From the NCBI GenBank assembly GCA_963682025.1, contig OY821517.1:111365625-111429624 (forward strand): a DNA stretch of 64,000 bases. The letters run 5' to 3'. Shown in pieces: positions 11,334 to 21,349 of the stretch. The notes beneath the pieces were generated by a model that searched no databases, was not told where the DNA came from, and saw nothing but the letters and a program-made list of their open reading frames with translations. The translations under genes were made by a program, and so were the position numbers. Numbering within the stretch: the stretch's first letter is position 1; every line of letters begins with the position of its first letter. The DNA is from Cordilura impudica. Taxonomy: Eukaryota; Arthropoda; Insecta; Diptera; Scathophagidae.

Positions 11334-11338
11334 CGTTG

Positions 11339-11830
11339 TTAACTTATTGCGCAGCGAGACCGAAAATGTGTAATTTTTCTGATAAACTTCAAACTCATTT
11401 TTAAAACTTTACAAAATTTTCTGAAACAAAATTTATAAAAATAAATGTGGCACCTTAAGGTTTTGTTAAATGCATGTTAAAGTTTAACTTTGGGAATTTT
11501 TAGGTAAATCCCTCTGATATAATTTTTTCCATGATTTATTTTTTGTGGACTCTGAGAAAAATTAGATTTTTGTGAAAAGCTCAGTAAATGCTATCTTTCT
11601 AAATACATTGTATCAAAAGTTTATCACTTTTCTTCTTTTAGATGTTAAATTTTAATCCCAATAGCCGAGGGTTTTGAAAAAAATTATATGACACCATTAA
11701 CCCTATTTCACCTTGGGTCACATATGTCCCCAAGCTAATAAAGGACAATTTATTCAAAAAATTCAAATATTTTGTAAGTGCTGTTGGATTTTTAAATGAA
11801 AAATCAAAAATGAAAAATGAAAAATAAGAA
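11339..11830 (+). repeat. Foldback-family copy, right portion of the split arm
   Basis: Continues the repeat interrupted at 4514 and matches about 46270-46735 ('cttattgcgc', 'ccattaaccct', 'aaggacaatttattcaaaaa'). No mirror arm follows; it decays into the low-complexity run next to it. Confidence 0.75.
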
Positions 11831-12020
11831 ATAAGAAATGAAATATGAAAAAGGAAAAATAGAAAATGAAAAAAAAAATGAAAAAAAGAGAATGAATTAT
11901 GAAAAAAAAAACGCAAAATGAAAACTGAAAAGTGAGAAATGAAAAATAATAAACTAAAAATGAAAAATGAAAAATGAAAAATTAAAAATAAAAAACGAAA
12001 AATAAAAAATTAAAAATTAA
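11798..12020. repeat. Purine-rich low-complexity array of GAAAAAT-type units
   Basis: About 220 bp of 6-8-bp units such as gaaaaat, gaaatat and taaaaat in direct repetition. The minus-strand Phe-rich frame across it (11638-11916) is a product of the composition, not a gene. Confidence 0.8.
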
Positions 12021-12143
12021 CCATTGATCATAAGGTTTATCGACCTTTTTTGATAAATATTTGTTAAGACTTTTAGAATTCTCTAAAGTGGGCTTCTAAG
12101 GTCATTTGTGTTCAAAATAAATAAAAGACTATTTATTTATTAT

Positions 12144-12187
12144 TCATCCGACGTTTCGTTGGAGATTCCCAACATCCTCAGGGATAA
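12144..12187 (-). ncRNA. Hammerhead-ribozyme-like motif (Penelope-type, short helix III)
   Basis: Read on the minus strand from 12187. Helix I 5' strand is UUAUCC; then core CUGAGGA (12181-12175); one extra U; helix II GUUGG (12173-12169) with loop GAAUCU and CCAAC (12162-12158); then GAAA (12157-12154), CGU and cleavage-site C (12150); then helix I 3' strand GGAUGA (12149-12144). Helix I is 6 bp with one G-U pair, helix II 5 bp, helix III the minimal AC/GU. The known consensus is CUGANGA...GAAA...UH. GAAACGUC with a two-pair helix III is known from hammerheads in Penelope-like retroelements. The extra U before helix II deviates from the textbook core. Activity is inferred, not shown. Confidence 0.55.
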
Positions 12188-12190
12188 TTT

Positions 12191-13539
12191 TATTAATATA
12201 TAGTCTTTTTTGTCAAATTTAATACATTTAATAAACAATATATTCTGTTTTACAACACAACATAAAACAAAAAATTAATTTAAAGCAAATGTAGAAAATA
12301 AATAAAAGTAAATATCACAGTAAAAATGTCGTAAAATAGTATCACAGCTGAAAGTTAGAAACTAAACCAGTTGAAATAATAAATAATAATAAATATTTTT
12401 ATATAAACGCAGCCCCTGCAGTTGTTTGGTATAAGTGATACATAGATGACGCTTTCTGTTTGATTTTAAAAAAGTGCCATAAAAAATCTTGAATCTTGAA
12501 ATCTTGAATTACAGTTCCAAACAATCAATCTAAATGACTTCCCGGCAGCTTTCTCATAGGGTAATGAAACATGTACAACTTCGGAGTAGTTTCCCGATTT
12601 TTTCCAATAGAAAGATTTTTGAGTATTGTTTTTAAATAAGGAAACGCTTCATAGTATCATAAGAAATTTTTAACAATTAAGATTTCATATGTAACGGTTG
12701 CATAACTACATGCTCCTTTTTGATAAGGAGCCAAGCTTTCTTTCTTTCAAAGAGAGAGAAAATAGCAGTTCTTGTTGTAACCACCCTACGTTCTGACTTG
12801 TAAAAAGTTAGTCTTGGTTTCATATGATTCATTCATATTTACGAAACCACACAGGTTGGTATTGATGGCATTTTATTGCCATTGTTTTTGGTTGTATAGA
12901 AGTTTGCATATAGTTATGCCGGTTTCTACAATTCCGCTGATTCTACATTTTTAATAACAAATTTCTTTCTCTTAAACAAGATACTGATAAAGAGCTCCGA
13001 TTTGTATTAGGTAAGATCAAGGTCTCTCATGAGATCATTTAATTCTTGCTTCGTTAAGAGCTTCGGATTTGATGCATCTGAAGATAAAACACAAGGTCAA
13101 AGTAAACTTTTTTACACTCATTCAATAAACATGAATATTTTTATTACCCATTTCAACGTAACCTAAATAAAAATTCACAGACCCTTTCATTTCACTGAGA
13201 AAAATATCAAAATTTACCCACAGATTTGCATGGTATATGACTCGTTTTATTTTTAGTTTATGTATTTTGTGCAAAAAAATTTTTCATATGTAAATTATAA
13301 ATAACTCAGGAACTGTTAAGTCTACAAAAAGAAAAATATTATCGTAACTTTATATTAAAATTTGTTTATGTTTCTTAAAACAAAATTGGTGCAGTTCTTC
13401 TCAGATTATAATAAGATAAGTGGAGCATCCTCTTCAAAAATTCCAACTTAAAAAAATTAAAAAACTTATCCATGGAATTATTAACTTTTACTGTTTTTGC
13501 TATCAGCGGACCAATACAAGTCAAAACAAAGTAAAAAAA
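12191..13539. other. AT-rich stretch; one possible Penelope RT scrap
   Basis: Mostly featureless. Around 12414-12483 (plus) the translation reads WYK, a stop, then YIDDAFCLILKKCHK. That resembles the YxDD catalytic block of a Penelope-like reverse transcriptase, but it is only about 20 residues and is in the opposite orientation to the hammerhead-like motif, so it is weak. A polypyrimidine/GAGA run lies near 12740-12770. Nothing else recognised. Confidence 0.3.
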
Positions 13540-14331
13540 CAAGTAAGAAAATTATAATCGGTCTGGACCGACTATACGATACCCTATACCATTCGTTTAG
13601 AGACCCTATCTCTCAGGCCCAACTAACTGGATATAGAAAATAAGCATAAAACAAATTTGAGTGGGATTTTTATTAATTTTTTCGGCTGCAGATATGAAAA
13701 AGTTCATATCGGATGCTATATCTATATGGGGACTAGGCCCAAAAATAGACCGATCCTGTCCATGTTTGGTAAAGTCTCTTGTATTTTGCAAAAATATATA
13801 CAAACAAAATTTGAGAAGAATCAGCGCAATATTTTTGTTTTTTGATAGATTTAAGTGAAGATCGGGAAGCAACTCTATATGGGGCCTATGACTAAGAGTT
13901 GTCCAATGGGGACCATTTTTGTACTTCTCATTAATGGATGTAATAAACGCATACAAACCCAATTTGAGTAAGATCTATATGACAATTTGGATCTTATGGC
14001 AATTTATGTCGATTTCATAGGGGTCATTTGTATGGGGGCTAAGTCTGAACATGGACCGATTCTCACCACTTTCAACAGCTTTCATCCCATGGCCGATAAA
14101 AGATTAAATACGAAATTTCATCAAAATATATTCATATTTGCGACCTGCAGTTTGATTAAAAGCTTTACATGGACACACAGACGGACGGACGGACGGACAT
14201 CGTTAAATCGAATCAGATAGTGATTCTGATTCGATCGGTATAATTAAAGATGGGTGTAGGTGTATTTTTGTTTGTTACAAACAGCAGCACAAAGTCATTA
14301 TACCCAAACCACATAGTGGTATAGGGTATAA
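13540..14331 (-). mobile_element. DINE, full-length (792 bp), first unit of a minus-strand pair
   Basis: Starts CAAGTAAG and the hairpin (one arm changed to GGTCTGGACC), has (GGAC)n near 14185, and ends GGTATAGGGTATAA. A second, older unit abuts its 5' end. Confidence 0.92.
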
Positions 14332-14852
14332 TTATAGTCAGTCAAGGCCGACTGCACGATATCCAATACCATGCGTTTGGAGATCTCTCTTAGGTTCAAC
14401 ATTGCTATTAATTTTTGCTACTTTGTGATAAAAAAAATTTCATATTGGATGCTATATGAATATCATGTGGACAAAATACATATAAAGTTTACAAAAATAT
14501 ATATAAATTCAATTCGATTACAACTGTGCAATATTTTTGATACAGTTAAGTGAAGTTCGCAAAGAAGCTTTATATTTGACTATAACTTCTGATTAGCAGA
14601 TATAATAAAAACACAAAAACCTAATTTGACCGAGATGTATATGATATTTTGGATCTTATGGTAATTTAAACCAGACTAGGTCTGAAGATGCAATGATTTT
14701 CACCAATTTCTATAGCGTTTGTCCTATAATCGATAACGAAAATGATTCTGAGTCGATCGGTATAATGAAAAATGGGTCCAGGTCAAATATTTTTGGTAGT
14801 TACAATAATCAACATAAACTCATTATACCGTGGCCACATAACGATATATAGT
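14332..14852 (-). mobile_element. DINE, degenerate unit abutting the previous one
   Basis: Starts with a decayed hairpin (ATAGTCAGTCAAGGCCGACT) without CAAGTAAG, keeps the 'gatttaagtgaag'-like and 'ttggatcttatgg' blocks, lacks most of the GGAC microsatellite, and ends near 'cattataccgtggccacata'. It is much more diverged than its neighbour. Confidence 0.75.
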
Positions 14853-16009
14853 AGAAATATACAGTTTATCAAGTGTCATACAAAATTATTCATTTTGTTG
14901 TATATTGTTATTAATGCTAGTGATCTGTAGCTTAAACAATACGTTCTTCTGAAAATTTTGTAGGAAAAGCAAAAAAAAAAATTCTTAGTTTAAAGCTACA
15001 GAATATGGGCATTTGAAACCGAAATTTTTGATACTTATCACTATTTGAAAGACGTTAAGGATGTAAGTTATTTTAAAAAATGTTAATTTTTATGGAATTC
15101 TATTCTAAAATTTTAAGTGTACTTTTAATTCTATAGCTTTAAGTTCAATAATTTTTTTTTAATTTTAAATCCGCATACTTTTTGATCACGGTCAACAAAT
15201 AAAGTCAAATATCAACAGTCAGAAGATAAGAAAAGTGTGATGTAAAACAAATAAATACGGCACTCGCAAAAAGACATGACCATATCATGTTAGAAAAAAT
15301 TACAACCAGTTATGCTTAAGGCCACGCATTAAAACTCAACGATGGAAAACTATTCAATGGTTTATAACAATTTTCGAAATATATATCTTTAGCCTGTATC
15401 CTAATTATTAGTATATCGTAAGCCGTGTTTATTTTATTTATTCTTATATTTATATTAGTTACATTTAGTTTTCTTAGCGTCAATAGGAAGCAAAATATAT
15501 TATTACTGTTGTTTATTTATTTTTATATTTATTAGTATTTGTGTGGACCAACTATTCTTATTAGAAACCAACAAGAGTGTTAAATTTTGCTGTGCTGTAT
15601 CTAGAACTCAATACTATAAGCAATATTGGATACGGTTAGCATTTTAATACTGCTTTTGGTATTTAGCATATTTTAAATTTAAATTTAAAATGCTTTTCTT
15701 GTTTTTTAACAGTACTTATTATAATTTCTTATTCATTAACAGCTTTTTTAGAGAAAAAAATTAATTCCTATCTGGGAATTTGCATTATTTTTTTATTATT
15801 AGCGTAGACAATCTATATTTTAACGAAAACGGTGCTAGGAATTTAAAAGCTGAAGTAACACATCAATTTTACAATATTTTCGCAGCTTCAAAATTATGCG
15901 ACATTAAAAAAATATTATGTTAGTCTTGACTAAAAATCTTGGTGGTTTATGTATTGCCATATATCATTAAATATCGAGATATTAACCTTTAAAATAAAAT
16001 ATAATTTTT
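14853..16009. other. AT-rich stretch, nothing recognised
   Basis: No coding frame above background, no recognisable terminal repeats and no microsatellite longer than a few units. Confidence 0.5.
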
Positions 16010-16015
16010 ATAATT

Positions 16016-16093
16016 TTGAGTTTGAAATTACTCAGGCTCAAGATCAAATGTTTTTACTTTAAATAAAGCAAAAACATTGGCACATTTTTTTTA
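16016..16093 (+). repeat. Inverted repeat left of the copia element
   Basis: About 75 bp, inverted match to about 20995-21070 with only a few differences ('ctcaagatcaaatg' against 'catttgatcttgag'). A separate AT-rich block (about 16137-16180 against 21072-21126) is repeated directly, not inverted. Confidence 0.8.
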
Positions 16094-16180
16094 AAAAAAT
16101 TTATCAATATTCTGCATGCAGTATATAGTTAGATAAGATTGAAAATAAAATTTTTTATTTTTATAAAAAATAATAAAATT

Positions 16181-16218
16181 AAAAACAAGGGTTCCTCACA
16201 ACAGGTTATGGGCCCAGG
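16181..16218 (+). promoter_or_regulatory. 5' LTR remnant and primer-binding site
   Basis: GTTCCTCACAACA (16191-16203) equals the end of the 3' LTR (20952-20964). It is followed directly by GGTTATGGGCCCAGG, the internal initiator-tRNA-Met-type primer-binding site used by copia. Upstream LTR sequence is missing and replaced by unrelated AT-rich DNA. Confidence 0.8.
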
Positions 16219-16268
16219 ATATTAATGTAATTAATTGAAACTTAAATAAAATAAAAAGGTTTAACATA

Positions 16269-17760
16269 ATGAGCAGCGGTTCTCTTTTTAATATTGTGAA
16301 ATTGGATGAGTCCAGTGCTTGGTATATACAAATGAAAAGCATTTTGATACACCAAGAGCTGTGGTCGGTAGTCTCGGATGCTGTCAAACCAGAGAATGCG
16401 ACTGTATTGGCGGCATGGAAAGTAAAGGATGAAAAGGCGATGGCTACAATTATATTGAGTATAACTTCAATGCATATTGGCCATGTGAAAACTTGTCCGA
16501 CATCTCAAGAAGCCTGGAATACTCTTCGTGAGGTTCATCGTCCAAAAGGACCAGTTCCTAAAGTGACATTGTCTAAACAGCTTTTTAATTTACGTATGTC
16601 TGATGGTGAGTGCATGCAGCGTTATATTTGTAAATTTGCTCCGGTTGTGGAAAAGTTGGAACCGAAGGGAGTAAGTCTTAAGGAGGAGTTGTTCGTGATA
16701 ATGCTTCTCGCAAGTCTGCCAGCTGGAATCACGAGATGAACTTCCATCCCTTACATCATTGAAGGTGAAGTTGGTGAAAGAAGGTGAGCGAAAAAAGGTC
16801 AACAACAATGAAGAAAGTACAGTACAGGCATTTATGGTACGCGAAAATAACGGTGCAAAATATAAATATTGTCTGAATAAAGACAAAAATAAAGCAATTT
16901 CTAAACACAACAACAATATCAATAAGTAAGAAAATTATAGTCGGTCTAGACCGATTATACGATACCCTATACCACGCGTTTAGAGACCCTATCTCTCAGG
17001 CCCAACTAACTGGATAAAGAAAATAAGCATAAACCAAATTTGAGTGGCATTTTTATTAATTTTTTTGGCTGCAGATATGAAAAAGTTCATATCGGATGCT
17101 ATGTCTATATGGGGACTAGGTCCAAGAATGCACCGATCCTGACCATTGTTGGTAAAGTCTCTTGTATTTTGCGAAAATATATACAAACAAAATTTGAGAT
17201 GAATCAGTGCAATATTTTTGTTTTTTGATAGATTTAAGTGAAGATCGGGATGCAGCTCTATATGGGGCCTATGACCAAGAGTTGTCCCATAGGGACCGGT
17301 TTTGGACTATTCATTAATGGATGATCACAACACAGACAAACCCAATTTTACTAAGATCTATACGACAATATGGATCTTATGGCTCTTATGGGGTCATATG
17401 TATGGGGGCTAGGTCTTACCATGGATCGATTCTCATTAATTTCAATAGCGTTCATCCCATGGCCGATAAAAGTTCATATAACAAATTTCATCGCAATATA
17501 TTCAAATTTGCGACCTGCAGTTTGATTACAAGATTTACATGGACACACAGACGGACGGACGGACGGACGGACGGACATCGTTAAATCGAATAAGATAGTG
17601 ATTCTGATTCGATCGGTATAATAAAAGATGGGTCTAGGTCAAATATTTTTGGTAGTTATAAACAGAAGCACAAAGTCATTATACCCAAACCACATGTGGT
17701 ATAGGGTATAAAAATGTGCGATGTTATAAAGGCCACTATGCTGCTCAGTGTAAATAACAA
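16269..17760 (+). pseudogene. copia Gag, interrupted
   Basis: Role: capsid/nucleocapsid protein of a copia element. The first part (16269-16739, 156 residues) reads like the gag-polypeptide domain of copia elements, with W-x-MK...L---LW near the start and W--L---H----- in the middle. The frame then stops at 16737 and continues in other frames to about 16922, where a DINE in minus orientation is inserted. After the DINE, 17711-17756 encodes the zinc knuckle CYKGHYAAQC (C-x4-H-x4-C), with the upstream Cys pair damaged by a small deletion. Not functional. Confidence 0.8.
16923..17711 (-). mobile_element. DINE, full-length, inserted in copia gag
   Basis: Starts with AAGTAAG and the hairpin (one half mutated to GACCGATTATAC), has (GGAC)6 near 17550, and ends GGGTATAA. 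Copia gag sequence lies on both sides, so this insertion is younger than the copia element. Confidence 0.92.
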
Positions 17761-17821
17761 AAGAAAGAAAATTATCAAAATGGACAACAAAATAACAGCA
17801 ATAAAAAAAGTTCATTATTTT

Positions 17822-20700
17822 CTACAACAAACAGAGATCTGAACATTAATGCTTGGTGCATTGATAGTGGGTCGTCATCGAATTTGTGTTGCAATCGCAA
17901 CATGTTTGATGAGTTCGAACAGCATGATGAAACGATCATGCTTGCTGGCGACAATTGTATGAAGGCTAAAGGTAAATGCACGGTGCATTTGACTGTTGAC
18001 AAATATAGTATCACATTGGTTAATGTTTTGTTTGTGCCTGGATTGCAATGTAATTTTGTTTCTGTTGCTAAAACGGTGGAATTCGGCAATAAGGAGGAGG
18101 AATCATCCTTCGTGCCAATAAGGTACGTGATCTATTTTTATGTAAATTGATAATGATAACAACAAATTACTTTTTACGAGAAAATCTTCTAAAGAAGCCA
18201 TGAAGTAGCCTTTCCGTTATGGTCACCTCAATTTTGGCACTATGAAGGATATGGTAAATGGACAAATAGTACGTGGGATGAATATCTCTATACCCACAAA
18301 CATACAATGCTCGATTTGTATGAGGAGTAAATATATACAGAGGCCATTTAGCACATGAGAGGCACGTGGTAATGAAATTTTGGAAATCATTCATACAGAT
18401 GCCTGCGGTCCAATGAATACGTCATCTAGCGGTGGAACCAAATATTTACTAACATTTATTGCGTTACGTTTTTGTTTATTTTCTGAAGAATAAGTGTGAA
18501 GTCATCAGCAAATTTCGAAAATTCCACAACATGATTGAACGGCAAACTGGTAGGAAGATAAAAATTCTAAAAAGTGACAATGGAACCGAGTTTGTAAATA
18601 AAACCTTTAACAACTATTTATAGGAGAACGGTATACTACGTCAATTAACGGTACCATATACTCCACAACAAAATGGAGTTGCCGAGAGATTCAACCGCAC
18701 GTTGATTGAAATGGCAAGGTGCATGTTAGTCGGTTCTAATCTTGGTGAACATTTGTGGGCCGAAGAGGTCAATACCGCAGCGTTTTTACTAAACAGAGCA
18801 CCTACTCGAGCACTAGATGAAGCTACACCATATGAATTGGCTCAGTGGCCATAGCCTGGATAAGCGACAAACTGGTAAATTTAGGCCAAGAGGTAAAGAG
18901 TATATTATGGTCGGGTACTCTGACACTTCTATGGCATACCTATTGTATAATCAAGCGACACAACAACTGATCATTAGTGGAGATGTATACTTTATGGAAC
19001 CATCTGATAAACAGTATATTTAAATGGAAAGCCCGTTACTACCAGTAGCTAAAAGTACTGGAAAGGAGTTGGAAATAGATGATTCTGATAAAGAATCAGA
19101 TGAAGATGGATTTGAAGCTTTCGAGTCAGCCCAAGAAGATAATATGAACGAAAAAATGGAACAGACTAGAAGACCTGGTAGACCGCGACTGGTTCGAAAA
19201 GCTGCTCCAGGTGTACCTAAAAATGAGTTTAATGTTTTGAGTCTGATTTGTTCAGATATTGTTAAAGTTCTTGATGCAGTAGAAGAAGCATTGAATAGTA
19301 AATATGGTCGTGAATGGTGCAATGCAATGCAGACCGAATATGATGCATAATTGAAAAACAATTCCTGGGACCCTACAGAACTTCCGAAAGGTCAAAAGGC
19401 TTTGTCCAATAAGTGGGTTTTTGCTGTAAAGAAAAATTAAAAAGATGAAATTGAACGTTTTAAGGCAAGACTTGTAGCAAAAGGATGTTCGCAGAGATAT
19501 GGTGTGAACTACATCTAAACTTTTTCGCCAGTGGTTCGTTACGATACAATCAGAATGATTTTTGCTATTGCTGCCGAACATTAACTATATACTCATCAAA
19601 TGGATGTCACATCTGTATATTAAAATAGTGATTTAGACGCTGATGTTTATATAATTCAGCCGCAGAACTTTGTTGATCATAAGTATCCTCACCATATCCT
19701 AAAATTGAAGAAGGCGCCTTATAGGTTAAAGCAGTCAGGACGGCAATGGAATTTTAAATTAGACAACATCTTGAAAGGAATTGTTTTCCGATCATGTGAC
19801 AGTGAGCCGTGTGTATATGTAAAAAATTATCGTGGCACGATCGCTAGTTCAGATATAGTGGAACTGCGGGATATAAAGAAATTGATTGCTGGTGAAGTAA
19901 AGGTCGTGGACAAAGGTCCTGGGAAATATTTTTTAAGTCTTGAAGTCGATCGTATTGGCGAAAAGGGGAAAATTTGTATCAGCAAGAAATCACAGATAAG
20001 GAAACTTTTGAAAGAACACGACATGACATCTTGTAGGCCTACAGCAACTCCTCTAGATCCTAAACATCAAGTCAAGTGTGAGAAAGATGATTGCCAAAGA
20101 ATTGACCAGACACAATACCAATCACTCATTGGTTCACCATAAACACTAGACCAGACATATTGCATTCAGTACGCAAGCTCTCTCAGAGGAACAAAGATCC
20201 ACATGCGGAACATATGGTAGCAAAAGACAGGAAAGCCAATCGAATGTTACACTGATGCGGATTGGGGTGGAGATACGACTGACCGAAAATCATATACGGG
20301 ATATGCATTTATTTTGACTGGAGCAGTATTTTCATATGAATCGAAGAAGCAAGCAACTGTGGCACTTAGCAGTACTGAGGCGCAATATATGTCACTATCG
20401 TCTACATCCAAGGAGTTTACTTTCTTACGGAAATTGTTGAGTGAACTGAAAATTAATTGTCCGAAATCGATTGTCATCAATATAGATAACATCAGTGCTA
20501 TAAATCTGGTAAAGAATCCCATTTACCATCAGAGGAGTAAACATATTGATATAAGATATCACTACATAAGAGATATGTTCCGGAAAGGTGACATTGAATT
20601 GAAATATTGTTGTAGTTCCGAGAATGCAGCTTATGTGTTCACGAAGAATCTGCCTAAACCGAGCCACGAGAAGTTTGTGAAGGTGCATGGTTTAATATAG
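17822..20700 (+). pseudogene. copia Pol: protease, integrase, reverse transcriptase, RNase H; broken
   Basis: Protease: WCIDSGSSSNLC at about 17857-17892, with the D-S-G active site. Integrase: HTDACGP (near 18392), SDNGTEF (near 18575) and NGVAERFNRT (near 18670), i.e. the DDE residues are present but the frame is broken. RT: WVFAVKKN, RFKARLVAKG and LKKAPYRLKQSGRQWN (19705 frame) are conserved, but between CVYVKNYRGT and SSDIVELRDIKKLI the YVDD active-site segment is deleted. RNase H: ADWGGD at about 20257, then the frame 20314-20700 with SSTEAQYMSLS and the final TKNLPK. Several single stops and frameshifts separate the pieces. No autonomous activity is possible. Confidence 0.87.
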
Positions 20701-20742
20701 AATTTTTATATTTATTTTTATAAATGTTCATTGAGGAGGTAT

Positions 20743-20964
20743 GTAACTCAAATTGAATAACAAAGCAACATTTCCAAACTTTACTCATAGATGCCTATAT
20801 ATGCGTATTATTATTTTAGTATACCTTCGTTTGTGCTTTGATATAATTGTCTTATAACTTTTTCTTTAACTTCACTTATAATTTGAATTTCGAACAATAA
20901 ACATTGGTTTGTTCTGGACTAGCTGTTTTGCTATTTTATTAGAGAACAAGAGTTCCTCACAACA
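20743..20964 (+). repeat. copia 3' LTR with preceding polypurine tract
   Basis: GAGGAGG (20733-20739) is a likely polypurine tract. The LTR probably begins TGTAACTC at 20743 and ends CTCACAACA. An AATAAA (about 20897) lies inside. The left boundary is inferred because the 5' LTR is truncated. Confidence 0.65.
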
Positions 20965-20989
20965 CAGAATATAGATCAATTTTTTTGAA

Positions 20990-21075
20990 ACAAATGTGCC
21001 AATGTTTTTGCTTTATTTAAAGTAAAAGCATTTGATCTTGAGCCTGAATAATTTCAAACTCAACCATTAAAATGA
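20990..21075 (-). repeat. Inverted repeat right of the copia element
   Basis: Partner of 16016-16093. It may be one arm of a palindromic element that copia invaded, or a rearrangement product; the directly repeated block next to it does not fit a simple hairpin. Confidence 0.75.
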
Positions 21076-21349
21076 TAAAGATCGAAAATAAGAGTTTTCG
21101 TTTTTATAAAAAATAATAAAATTATATTTTTTATATATTTGCAATCGAATTTGCTTATATAGTGTTAGACGTATTTGATACAAAAAATATAATAAATACA
21201 TATCAAAAGTTAGAACCGGACCAAATGAGAAAACTTTAGGTTTTAGTAAATTTTAATAAATGAAATAAATAAATAGTTAAAATTTCAAAAATTAACAATT
21301 ATTTTATTTTCGAGTGAGATGATTGACATTGTGTATTTTCTGCAATTAG

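Larger units (their letters stand above)
4515..11338 (-). mobile_element. Transib-1: RAG1-like DNA transposon with ~1.4 kb terminal inverted repeats
   Basis: The element runs 4520-11333 and is flanked by a 5-bp duplication CGTTG (4515-4519 and 11334-11338). The ends are aACAGTGGTTC at the left (first base mutated) and GAACCACTGTG at the right, i.e. the CACAGTG heptamer typical of Transib and of V(D)J signal sequences. The internal minus-strand remains at 8850-9759 match Transib transposase. The paralogous site at 46263 (and its mirror at 49375) carries a single CGTTG and no insert, which confirms the boundaries. Without the nested DINE array the element is about 4.05 kb. It is unusual for its very long arms. 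Minus orientation follows the transposase remains. Confidence 0.88.
16181..20964 (+). mobile_element. Ty1/copia LTR retrotransposon, decayed, split by a DINE
   Basis: The order is 5' LTR remnant, primer-binding site, gag, protease, integrase, reverse transcriptase, RNase H, 3' LTR, which is the copia order (integrase before RT). The 5' LTR is cut to about 23 bp; the 3' LTR is about 220 bp. Many stops and frameshifts, a DINE inside gag (16923-17711) and loss of the RT active site make it dead. Confidence 0.9.

Noticed and set aside
11638..11916. 92-codon Phe-rich minus frame
   Set aside because: Generated by the GAAAAAT low-complexity array.
17775..18089. 104-codon minus frame
   Set aside because: Antisense of the copia protease region.
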